From Farysia itapuensis (Eukaryota; Basidiomycota; Ustilaginomycetes; Ustilaginales; Ustilaginaceae): a stretch of DNA of 64,000 nt. A program made the position numbers and the translations under genes. The stretch is from the NCBI GenBank assembly GCA_023212645.1, contig JALBYC010000023.1:62001-126000 (forward strand), read 5' to 3'. The notes under the pieces were generated by a model that did no database searches, was not told the DNA's origin, and worked only from the letters and a program-made list of their open reading frames with translations. Shown one piece after another: positions 21,739 through 30,448 of the stretch; the first letter of the stretch is position 1; the number at the start of each line of letters is the position of its first letter.

Positions 21739-24700
21739 CTAGAGTTTCAGTTCTTGCAGGATGCGCTTGGCCAGCATTTGGTACTGCCAGGGATTGCCAC
21801 CCACTCTGCGGAATTGCAAGCCGTTGACACCAAGTAGCAGCGGTACCTTGACGACAAAGATTTCGAATCGCACCGCCAAGTCAGTAGCCTGAGCAGCATT
21901 CATCGTTTTAGACGACACTGTCATGGACGGGGGAGAAACGGGAATCGACGCTCTGCCTTCCTCTACTGCACCCACAGCATCGAGAAGCAAGTTTGAGTCA
22001 CGCGATCCAGACGGGCCCAGAGCTGAGCCAGCTCCAATCGAGTCAGAGCGTGCTCGAGGCGTCATGACCAGAGACGGCTTAGACGCTGTCCTTGGCGGCA
22101 TCTGCGCTGACTGCTTGGCGTCAGGCGCTTCACCATTGGCTAAGGCGGGCGAGGATGAACGGCTGTGCATAGCTTCGTTGACCGATCCCTTGTCCTTATT
22201 TCGACCGGGCATCAGAGACAGTCGGCTCGTCTTGCGTTTCGGCTCTCGGTACATCTCGTCAGCTCCAGTCTCGGCTCCCGAAACTGCAGCAGATGCCGCA
22301 GCTGTGCCTGACGCATCGACAGCAATCCGAGCATTGCCCCTTCCCAGTGAATCACCGCCGGAAAAGTCAAGACTAGGCAAATGGACACACTCGTATCCGC
22401 CTCGGATCTCGCGGTACTGAACACCGATTCGATCCAGTACTTTGACCAGCGATGCATGAATGACGGTCCGCGGTTTCGTGCTGGTTGTCTGAACGCTGAA
22501 CAATCCCTTGAGGAACACAGGCTTGGACGAGCTTTCGCTCGATTCGCTGACTTCGCCTCCGAATAATCGGCGTCGAGTCAGGTTCGGCAAGACATCTGCC
22601 TGACCAGGAGTGGTTGGCCCGAACCAGCCAGTAGAGGTACTCGGCGTGATGGACTGTTGCTGCTGAGCGCCTTGTTGCGCGTCGGTCGCATCCGGACCTG
22701 AAAAGACATTGTCCAGAGGAGTGCTGGCCGACGTTGACATGCCGGTCCTGCGCGTCGTCGGTGACATGGAAACTCCTGTCGCGCGTCCCAGAGTGGCAGC
22801 TCCCGATGCCGAAGCCCCTCCAGCAGTCTTCCCGTTGGCGCGAGATGTGGGCATGTTGCCCAATGTGCCTGACCTTCGCACCGTTGCAGTGCCTGCCAAA
22901 GCCTCTTGCTCAACTTCAGCATCGGCATCGTTGAAGGCATCAGCCTCTTCAACGCCACTAAGTCCAGTATTGGCGCTGCCTCGACGCGGTAGAGAATTGC
23001 CCAGCAAGACGCCGGTACTCATCCTGTTTTGCTTTTTGCGCTCTTTCCAGTCTGCATCAGAGGCTGGCGTGTTCGATCGACCCATGAAGGTGCTGAAGCG
23101 TCGAGCCAAATTAGCACCATAGCTCATCGAAGATCCGGTACTGGGCGGTGATGCCGGCGACACCCTGCCTTCGATTCGTCCTTGGGAAGCTTGGCTGTCT
23201 GGCTTGACCGGGATTGTAGCTGAGGCGTGTCGGCGCTCTTCGCCGCGCCCGACCTCTGGGTCCCCGGCGGGTCTGCCGGCACTGCTTTGGGGCGCGGACG
23301 GTCTTCTGTTGGCAACACTGGCGCCAACACCGTGCGCGCTGCTGCTCGAGACACCAGTGTCGGGTATCATCATTGAATGACGGTGGTTGGCCCGAGGCAC
23401 ATCAGCAACTGCGTCGCTTGGAACAATGGCAGATTGCCGACGAGTGCTCGCATTGCCCATGTTGGAACCGAAAGCGGCATCACTCGGCGAAGGCAAACCT
23501 TTCTCACGAAGACTCGCCTCCATCTCTTCTGCATTGGCCCGCGCACGTGGTGGTCCCGCCATGTTCGGCATCGGCCTCGACTTCTCTCTCGACTCAAAGA
23601 TCGGGGTAGGAGAAGTTGGTACCGAGGTGACTGCCTGTCGTGGAACAGTGGGCGTAGCAAATGCAGTTTCGTTTCGTGTGGGATCAAACGCTCGATTGGA
23701 CACGTGAGGAGCTTCCGGAACCCGTACTGCTTCTTGAGGAATGTCAGCTGCAGTAGGCATGGCGCCTGCGGTTGCTTTGACACCGCCACCTGCACTGGAT
23801 AGTATCGGTGGACCAGTGAGAGACAAGTTAGATGAGGCGAAGAACGAATGTCCATACAGCTTCTCGCGCTCCATTTTTTCTCTGACTAGGAAATAGATGG
23901 AAATCAAGGGGTGGAACCCTCTTGTCGGGTCCAGCGGGTCCTTGACAGGTAATCCTGCTGCACCGACTCCATTTGGAGTTCCGTTGGACGCACCAATTGT
24001 CGAGTCATCACGACTGCCAAAAGCTGCTGCCAGTGGATTTGTACTGAGCTTTTTGCGATAGAAATCAATGTTGGAGAATCTGCGGGTGCCTTGTTTGGAT
24101 TTGGCGGTGTCGGATCCTCCACCAACGCTTCCTCGAGTTGTTGCCCGATTGAGCGCCCCGGGTGAGTCAAGGGACGAGCCGCTGTTACCGGCAGTGCTCA
24201 GTCCTTGCAGACTAGCAGGCAAATTTTTGAGCTCCCAGTTGTGCAGAGCGGCTTGATATGGTTCGCTCGTCAGAATCTCGAGCAACTTGCCCTCGATGGC
24301 CTGAGGCGTCCCGAACTCGAAACCTGTCATGCCATTGATGACGTCCGGATCGAGGCGATTGGGACGGAGCGGGGTCCGATCAGTCAGATGAGGATCAGGA
24401 GCGCCGTCGTAGCCCTTGACCATCCAGGGATGGGCGAGAATCTCGGGCAGAGTCGCGCGAGTCAGCGGATTAGTGACCAACATGCGTGACAAAATGTGCT
24501 TGCATTCGCTGCTGAGCCACGCTGGGTACTCGACCTGACCTCGTTTGATCTTGGCGTGCAGTGCAGGCATGCTCTGGTCGTCAAAAGGTACTTTGCCGCA
24601 AACAAGTACATAGAGCACGATACCAAAAGACCAGACGTCCACTTCGGGACCTGTGTAGACCTTTGCGTTTAGCAGCTCGGGCGCAGCAAAGTAAAGCGAG

Positions 24701-26469
24701 CCGCAGAAAGTTGAAAGGTGGGAGTGCGGAGAAAACAGGTTGCTGAGTCCAAAGTCGATGATTTTGATGTTGCCTGTTTTAGAAATGAGAATGTTCTCGA
24801 TCTTCAAATCGCGATGAACAATGCTGTTGCGATGGCAGTATTCAAGAGCGCTTCCAATCTGTCGCGCGAATTTACGAGCGCTTCGCTCGCGAAGACGACC
24901 GTGACTGATAATGTAGTCAAGCATCTGGCCGCCGTTGACGTACTCAAACACCATATAATAGTGATTTGGGTGAATCATCATCTCGCGCATGCCACACACA
25001 TACGGATGATGAAGCAGCAGTTGGAGAGAGCCTTCGCGGATGGTTCGCACCTCTTTTGACTGGTCCTTGGCCGCTGCTTTAGCGAGGAAAGAGGCAGTCG
25101 GCGGTGGCGGCGGCGGTTGCTGCTTTGCATTTTCGTCGACACTCGGGCGGGGTTGTTGAGCGGCAGCCATGGAAGTATGTCGAGGGATGATTTTGATGGC
25201 TACCTTTTCGCCATTTCCCATTTTCACACCAAGCTTGACTTTGCCCATGCTGCCAGCACCTAGTGTCTTTCCTAGTGCGTAGTCGCCCAGCATGCGTCTA
25301 CTGCGGCGCTCGCGATCGCGATCACGTTCTCGTTCTCGCTCCTTTTCCTTTTCTTTTTGACGCTCGCGCTCTTTTTGGCGTTCGCGTTGTTGAACGCGCT
25401 CCTTTTCCCGCTCCTGCTCACGCTCGCGAGCTGCTTTCGACTGCAAATGCTGCTGTGAGCTTCGGTCAACATTGGTGTCGCGGGAGGAAGCGAATGTGTC
25501 ACTTGGCTCGAACGTGTCGGTGCTGTCCTCGTCTACGCGCAATTGCTCTTGGCGATGGGCAGCTTCTATGCGAGCAGCGCGCGTCTCAAGAACGCTCGAG
25601 GGACGCGGTGCTTCCGCAAACTTTCGAGAACGATTGCACTGGGCTGCGGCGGGCGATGCATCTGAGGCGTATTGTGCATGCCCAAAGGTAGGCGTGAGGG
25701 TGTCGATTTCGTTGGACGTGCTCCCGCCGTTCATTGAGCTCAAGCCGAGCGCTTGTCCTCTGGCAGCTGCAGCGCGTGCAGCGTGATTGCGTCGGATGTC
25801 GTCGATGCTGTTTCGATTGCTGTCGGCCATCGACTTGATCGGATCGGGATCATGCGGAGAGACCAGGAGTGCCTCGTTGCGAGAAAGATCAGCACGCTGC
25901 TTCGATGGGGGTGTGCGGGGCACTGCCGCTGAGCCAGACTGTCTCTCATCTGAGATAGGGCGCGGAATGTGCTGAGGCGGCAAATGTATTGGCGGCGCGT
26001 AACCGATGGCTCGCGAATCAATGAGGCTTCCAACAAAGCTGGTTTGCTCCCGTGGTACTGCATTGCCTCCCGTGGCGGGAAGGTAGGTCTGCTCAGCATT
26101 TGTCGGCGGAATTGGTAGGCCTGGAAGGGGTTTGACGCTATCGTGGGCTCTACGTATACTGGATTCGGGCCGGCCGCCGTCCTGTACCAGGCCGTAGGAC
26201 ATTGACATGTTGTCGGAACGACGAGGGCTGCTGTTATTGCTCCTGTCGAAAGCGGGTTGAAAGGGGGAAGAAGAAGCTGTCTGCGATGCCATCAAGGATG
26301 CATCTAGCTGTGCATCTTCTGGCACGCTAATGAGCGCGTGGGCGTGATCCGGGGTGTGAGTGCCAGGCATATTTTCAGACATGTCCTGCTCCTGTTGTGG
26401 TGTATGCAGTCTATCATAGATCTCCATAGCATCCGTCGAGTCAGGACCGCTGGCCTGTCTTGGAAGCAT
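21739..26469 (-). CDS. KIN1: Kin1/PAR-1/MARK-type Ser/Thr kinase with KA1 domain
   Basis: This is a 1576-residue single-exon kinase of the Kin1/Kin2/PAR-1/MARK class, which acts in polarity, exocytosis and cell-wall or ER-stress signalling. The order is a disordered N-terminus, then a highly charged Arg/Glu/Lys stretch (about 345-392, likely a single alpha-helix), then the kinase domain at about 396-683. That domain has LGAGSMGKVKLG, VAIKII (Lys426), VHRDLKIENI, IDFGLSNL and FCGSLYFAAPELL. A Pro/Gln-rich insert of about 40 residues lies between beta3 and helix C. After a long Ser-rich linker the protein ends in a KA1 domain (from about 1470; FEIFVVKVPLLLGVNGLQFR and YQMLAKRILQELKL), which binds acidic phospholipids. 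Catalytic residues are all present. Confidence 0.93.
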   Translation of the reverse strand: MLPRQASGPDSTDAMEIYDRLHTPQQEQDMSENMPGTHTPDHAHALISVPEDAQLDASLMASQTASSSPFQPAFDRSNNSSPRRSDNMSMSYGLVQDGGRPESSIRRAHDSVKPLPGLPIPPTNAEQTYLPATGGNAVPREQTSFVGSLIDSRAIGYAPPIHLPPQHIPRPISDERQSGSAAVPRTPPSKQRADLSRNEALLVSPHDPDPIKSMADSNRNSIDDIRRNHAARAAAARGQALGLSSMNGGSTSNEIDTLTPTFGHAQYASDASPAAAQCNRSRKFAEAPRPSSVLETRAARIEAAHRQEQLRVDEDSTDTFEPSDTFASSRDTNVDRSSQQHLQSKAAREREQEREKERVQQRERQKERERQKEKEKERERERDRDRERRSRRMLGDYALGKTLGAGSMGKVKLGVKMGNGEKVAIKIIPRHTSMAAAQQPRPSVDENAKQQPPPPPPTASFLAKAAAKDQSKEVRTIREGSLQLLLHHPYVCGMREMMIHPNHYYMVFEYVNGGQMLDYIISHGRLRERSARKFARQIGSALEYCHRNSIVHRDLKIENILISKTGNIKIIDFGLSNLFSPHSHLSTFCGSLYFAAPELLNAKVYTGPEVDVWSFGIVLYVLVCGKVPFDDQSMPALHAKIKRGQVEYPAWLSSECKHILSRMLVTNPLTRATLPEILAHPWMVKGYDGAPDPHLTDRTPLRPNRLDPDVINGMTGFEFGTPQAIEGKLLEILTSEPYQAALHNWELKNLPASLQGLSTAGNSGSSLDSPGALNRATTRGSVGGGSDTAKSKQGTRRFSNIDFYRKKLSTNPLAAAFGSRDDSTIGASNGTPNGVGAAGLPVKDPLDPTRGFHPLISIYFLVREKMEREKLYGHSFFASSNLSLTGPPILSSAGGGVKATAGAMPTAADIPQEAVRVPEAPHVSNRAFDPTRNETAFATPTVPRQAVTSVPTSPTPIFESREKSRPMPNMAGPPRARANAEEMEASLREKGLPSPSDAAFGSNMGNASTRRQSAIVPSDAVADVPRANHRHSMMIPDTGVSSSSAHGVGASVANRRPSAPQSSAGRPAGDPEVGRGEERRHASATIPVKPDSQASQGRIEGRVSPASPPSTGSSMSYGANLARRFSTFMGRSNTPASDADWKERKKQNRMSTGVLLGNSLPRRGSANTGLSGVEEADAFNDADAEVEQEALAGTATVRRSGTLGNMPTSRANGKTAGGASASGAATLGRATGVSMSPTTRRTGMSTSASTPLDNVFSGPDATDAQQGAQQQQSITPSTSTGWFGPTTPGQADVLPNLTRRRLFGGEVSESSESSSKPVFLKGLFSVQTTSTKPRTVIHASLVKVLDRIGVQYREIRGGYECVHLPSLDFSGGDSLGRGNARIAVDASGTAAASAAVSGAETGADEMYREPKRKTSRLSLMPGRNKDKGSVNEAMHSRSSSPALANGEAPDAKQSAQMPPRTASKPSLVMTPRARSDSIGAGSALGPSGSRDSNLLLDAVGAVEEGRASIPVSPPSMTVSSKTMNAAQATDLAVRFEIFVVKVPLLLGVNGLQFRRVGGNPWQYQMLAKRILQELKL

Positions 26470-27192
26470 GGCGAGGATGTCGACTGACAGAGTCGTCTGG
26501 CGACCAGTCGAGGGGTGGCGATACGTTTAAATTAGAGACGACAACACGGCTGCATCGGAGGGGACGGTCGATATCGAGAACAGTGGACAGTATCGAGCGT
26601 ATACAGCTAAATGGCGCAGTCGTCAAGTGAATCCGGATGGTTGGCTTGCCAATGCGATCCCCTTGCGTGATACTGGACGTCTGGTGTGACGTGTGCAATT
26701 CTGGAGACGGACTGCAAGTGCAGTCAAAGAACGATGAGCAGCGACCAACAGGATGGTTGACGAAAGAGGCGAGGCGATGTTTGCAGTTGCAGACACGAAA
26801 TGCCAAGCGACAAGGGATGAGGTGATGGAGAGGCGACGACACAATTTTGGCACATTCGACTTGGCCAGTCACAGCTGTTGGCGTTGGCCAAAGCTCTCAC
26901 TCGCTCAACCTCTAATCACAATTGCGTCCAGCTGTCCTGCATATGCGCCTTGGCCCGATCCCGCATTTCTCTTTCTCCAATTCAAAATCCTGCCACCTCA
27001 CTCTAGCTCGTCAGGCTCCTCTGCATCATGGCTTCAATCAGAGATGTCATGCTCAGGCTCCTCGCATCGACTCTGATTGAGCTCCCGTCAAGCACATCTG
27101 CTGTCACAACATATCTACAAGACGAGGACAAACAAGGCCGTCATAGATAAGCTGATTATATACGCAATGTTGCGCTTAATAACCACATGAAG
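26470..27192 (-). promoter_or_regulatory. KIN1 promoter and leader
   Basis: This is about 720 bases upstream of the kinase. On the coding (minus) strand the first 470 bases hold only two ATGs, while the opposite strand has at least nine, suggesting a transcribed leader. The proximal ATG opens an 8-codon uORF (26555-26532). No other gene was recognised. Confidence 0.4.
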
Positions 27193-27306
27193 GGCACTGT
27201 GGCGGAGTGGTTATCGCGTGGCACTAGAATCGAAAAATTCTAGAGTAAATACACTCAAATTATGCCATTCCCTCTGGGAGCATAGGTTCAAATCCTGTCA
27301 GTGTCG
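27193..27306 (+). tRNA. tRNA-Ser(AGA) with 32-base intron
   Basis: The acceptor stem GGCACTG (27193-27199) pairs with CAGTGTC (27299-27305), and discriminator G73 is at 27306. The anticodon stem TGGCA (27219-27223) pairs with TGCCA (27263-27267) around loop C-T-AGA-A. The intron runs from 27230 to 27261 at the canonical position after base 37. Its TTCTAG (27238-27243) is fully complementary to the anticodon loop CTAGAA, as in many eukaryotic pre-tRNAs. The long variable arm (CCC-TCT-GGG) is typical of serine tRNAs. The T arm ATAGG-TTCAAAT-CCTGT closes properly. The A box lies at 27200-27210 and the B box GGTTCAAATCC at 27285-27295. Confidence 0.95.
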
Positions 27307-27308
27307 TA

Positions 27309-27314
27309 ATTTTT
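27309..27314 (+). terminator. RNA polymerase III terminator of tRNA-Ser
   Basis: A run of six T begins three bases after the tRNA 3' end, a standard Pol III stop. Confidence 0.8.
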
Positions 27315-27933
27315 TCACGAAATCTTCTTTTTTTTGCCTTGTGATGGCATGAATCGATGCTTTAGACCGAGAGCTATCTTCTCCTGTTTTGGGATTGCAG
27401 ATTGATCTAGAGATGAACAAGATATGGTGATTCTATTTTTTTTTTTTGAGATGGCGGTTCACGACACCTCACGAAAGCCTGAACGCGGGTGTACGTGCCG
27501 GTCGACCAATAGTCCTCAAAGGCACCAGACTCTAGTCTTACCCATACAAGTCTGCAGATAGCCACCTGGAGAGCGTCATAGGCTCAGTCGACGACAACAA
27601 ACGACTCTCGACCGGGTTTTCACAGACGACTGAGCACTCTACAGTAAAACGGACACTTTCGCTAGACTCAAGTAACGTGGAAAGCACTTGCATCGAAGCT
27701 TTGTCGAGCTACCGGTGAATGTCTTTGCTTTCTTTCAAGGCAATAATAGCAAGTTTAGCCAGCGAGGAGCAAGCTGGGGGGTGTCAAACGCGTGAGGTGA
27801 CCTAGACTGTAAATCGCGTCGCGCACTTTGTTGGTTTCTGTTTTGGCGTAAATAGGTGGCCTAACACAAAAAGTCGTCTGCATCTCGGTTAGGTGTGTCA
27901 GCTCTCCTCTCCTTCTGCCTGCGCATTGATAAT
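27315..27933 (+). promoter_or_regulatory. DNA ligase promoter region with MluI box
   Basis: This is about 620 bases between the tRNA and the ligase start. It contains a T12 run at 27436-27447 and one ACGCGT (MluI cell-cycle box) at 27788-27793, 141 bases before the first ATG. Yeast CDC9 is controlled by MBF through such boxes; the parallel here is an inference. No further gene was recognised. Confidence 0.45.
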
Positions 27934-30402
27934 ATGACGGCCACAAAAGGCCAGTCGACAGCAATGGCTGACTTCTTTGGAGGCGTGGCGAGAAAGACGC
28001 AAGCAAAAAAGGATGCAAATTCCCAGGAAGAGGCAGCGAATGGGAATCGGGGGCAAATGTCGGAACCTGGACCTCGGAGCAACGGAGGAGTGGGAGAGGA
28101 AGATGCGCCAAAGCGCAAGAAGCGTCGCATAGTCGAGTCGGACGACGATAGCGATACGCAGGAAGAGGAAGAACGCCCTGCTGCTGTTGCGGAAACATCA
28201 AAGCCACAACCGACACCACCGTCCTCGGTCAAGATGGCGTCCATGTTTGAGAAGAAGGTCGCAAAGCCTGCTCCGAGCAAATCTACTACAAAGGCGACAA
28301 CGGCGCAGGACACAGACTCAAACACTGAGTCAGAGGACTATGCACCTGTGGAAGGTGACAACGAAGACGATGAAGAAGCAGAAGGTGAAGAGACCAAAGA
28401 CGAGGAGAAGAAGAGTGCCAAGAAACTCGCCTCCATTTTTCAGGCTGCTTCACCCGTTTCCAAGGAAGGCAAGGTAGCTTGGAAAGAAGGGGAGGCTGTC
28501 CCATATGCGGCACTGGCAGCTACTTTTGCCGACATTCAGGCTACGACAAAGAGGCTCGAAATCACCGAGATCTTGACACAGTTTTTGATTCGTGTCATCA
28601 CACGATCGCCAAACAACCTTTTACCTGTTGTCTACCTGTGCATCAATCGACTGTGCCCCGACTACGAGGGACTAGAGCTCGGCATTGGCGAAAGCCTGCT
28701 CATCAAAGCTATCGCTCAGTCCACGGGCCGCGAAGTTGCACGCATCAAAAAGGACTTGGAAGCTCAGGGTGATCTGGGCCTGGTTGCGCTCAACTCCAAA
28801 AAGAATCAGCCAACAATGTTCCAAGTCTCGTCGCTCAAGGTACCACAAGTGTTCAAGCAGCTCAAGGACATTGCCACGGTCAGCGGCAACAAGTCACAAG
28901 ATCGTAAAATCGGCATGATCAAAAAGCTGTTGGCCTCGTGTCAAGGCGAAGAGCCCAAGTTTCTGATCCGTAGTCTCGAGGGCAAGCTGCGAATCGGGCT
29001 AGCAGAACGCAGTATCCTGGTCTCACTGGCCCGAGCCACAGTGATCTCAAAGCTAGGCAAGTCAATACAGAAACTCAGCCATGAAGCGCTCACCAAGAAG
29101 CTGGAAGACGGCACTGAGTTGGTCAAAGCTGTCTTCTCCGAGCTGCCATCCTACGATCTTGTTGTGCCAGCGCTTCTCAAAGGCGGTGTCGAGGGCTTGC
29201 GTCTTGAATGCAAATTGACTCCTGGCGTGCCACTCAAACCAATGCTGGCCAAGCCGACAAAGGCAATCACCGAAGTGCTGGACCGCTTCGAGGGCAAGCC
29301 TTTCACTTGCGAGTACAAGTATGATGGAGAACGAGCCCAAGTCCATTTGCTCGACAATGGCAAGTTGGCCGTGTTCTCGAGAAACTCAGAAAATATGTCG
29401 GTCAAATACCCAGACCTGGTCGAGCAAATTCCACGATGCATCAAGCCGTCGGTCAAATCATTTGTGTTGGACTCTGAAGCCGCTGCGTGGAAAAAGGCCG
29501 AGGTTGACCCACAAACGGGAGTCGAGGAGGTCGCCAAGTTGCTGCCCTTCCAAGAGCTGTCTCGTAGGAAGCGAAAGGATGTGAAAGCAGAAGACATCAA
29601 GGTCAAAGTCAAGCTGTTTGGCTTCGATCTGCTCTACCTCAATGGCGAGTCTCTGCTGGCTCGCCCACTTGAAGAACGACGCAGACTGCTGCGCGAGCAT
29701 TTTGTCCCTGTCGACGATGAATTTGACTATGCCCGCTCCGAGGACTGCGACTCGGTCGAGGAAATCTCGACATTTCTAGACAAGTCTGTAAAGGAAGGAT
29801 GCGAGGGCCTCATGGTCAAGATGCTCTCCGGTCCCGATGCGACGTATGAGCCTTCCAGACGGTCCATGAACTGGCTCAAGCTGAAAAAGGACTACCTTGC
29901 TGGCACTGGTGATTCGCTCGATCTCGTGGTTATTGGCGGGTACTTTGGCAAGGGAAAGAGAACAAACGTGTATGGCGCCTTTTTGCTTGCATGCTACGAC
30001 GCAGACTCTGAGACCTACCAATCCATTTGCAAGATCGGAACCGGATTTACGGAAGCCGATCTGGACACACACTATGCAACACTCAAGCAGCTGGAAGTTA
30101 CCGGCAAACGAGGATACTACGATGTCGGCGAAGCCAAGCCAGACGTTTATTTCGAACCCAAAATCGTTTGGGAGGTGCTCACAGCCGACTTGAGTCTCAG
30201 CCCCGTCTACACAGCCGCCAAAGGGCTCGTCGAGCAGCGCGGTATCAGCCTGCGCTTCCCGCGTTTCATACGCATCCGGGACGACAAGTCAGCAGAAGAG
30301 TCTACCAGCCCAGAACAGATCGAGGCAATGTATCGCAACCAGGTCGTCAACAACTCTAGCAATCGCAAAGGTGGCGGCGACGAGGACGACGGTTTCTGGT
30401 AG
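27934..30402 (+). CDS. CDC9: ATP-dependent DNA ligase I
   Basis: This is replicative DNA ligase I, which seals Okazaki fragments and repair nicks. ATG 27934 opens an 822-residue single exon. Near the N-terminus, STAMADFF resembles a degenerate PCNA-binding (PIP) box, Ser replacing Gln. An acidic, Lys-rich disordered region runs to about 190 and is followed by the helical DNA-binding domain. Motif I is EYKYDGERAQ with nucleotidyl-accepting Lys462. Motif IV-like EGLMVKML, NWLKLKKDYL and the C-terminal OB-fold with GISLRFPRFIRIRDDKSAEE follow. It converges on TRS130 with 46 bases between stops. An in-frame, AUG-less extension upstream has presequence-like composition (see findings). Confidence 0.97.
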   Translation: MTATKGQSTAMADFFGGVARKTQAKKDANSQEEAANGNRGQMSEPGPRSNGGVGEEDAPKRKKRRIVESDDDSDTQEEEERPAAVAETSKPQPTPPSSVKMASMFEKKVAKPAPSKSTTKATTAQDTDSNTESEDYAPVEGDNEDDEEAEGEETKDEEKKSAKKLASIFQAASPVSKEGKVAWKEGEAVPYAALAATFADIQATTKRLEITEILTQFLIRVITRSPNNLLPVVYLCINRLCPDYEGLELGIGESLLIKAIAQSTGREVARIKKDLEAQGDLGLVALNSKKNQPTMFQVSSLKVPQVFKQLKDIATVSGNKSQDRKIGMIKKLLASCQGEEPKFLIRSLEGKLRIGLAERSILVSLARATVISKLGKSIQKLSHEALTKKLEDGTELVKAVFSELPSYDLVVPALLKGGVEGLRLECKLTPGVPLKPMLAKPTKAITEVLDRFEGKPFTCEYKYDGERAQVHLLDNGKLAVFSRNSENMSVKYPDLVEQIPRCIKPSVKSFVLDSEAAAWKKAEVDPQTGVEEVAKLLPFQELSRRKRKDVKAEDIKVKVKLFGFDLLYLNGESLLARPLEERRRLLREHFVPVDDEFDYARSEDCDSVEEISTFLDKSVKEGCEGLMVKMLSGPDATYEPSRRSMNWLKLKKDYLAGTGDSLDLVVIGGYFGKGKRTNVYGAFLLACYDADSETYQSICKIGTGFTEADLDTHYATLKQLEVTGKRGYYDVGEAKPDVYFEPKIVWEVLTADLSLSPVYTAAKGLVEQRGISLRFPRFIRIRDDKSAEESTSPEQIEAMYRNQVVNNSSNRKGGGDEDDGFW

Positions 30403-30448
30403 TCTGCGCTCAATTGTAGTTGGCCAATTTGAGATTGCATCAACTCAG

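Noticed and set aside
27436..27447. T12 run as terminator of a second Pol III gene
   Set aside because: No A box and B box pair or tRNA-like fold precedes it; probably a simple homopolymer.
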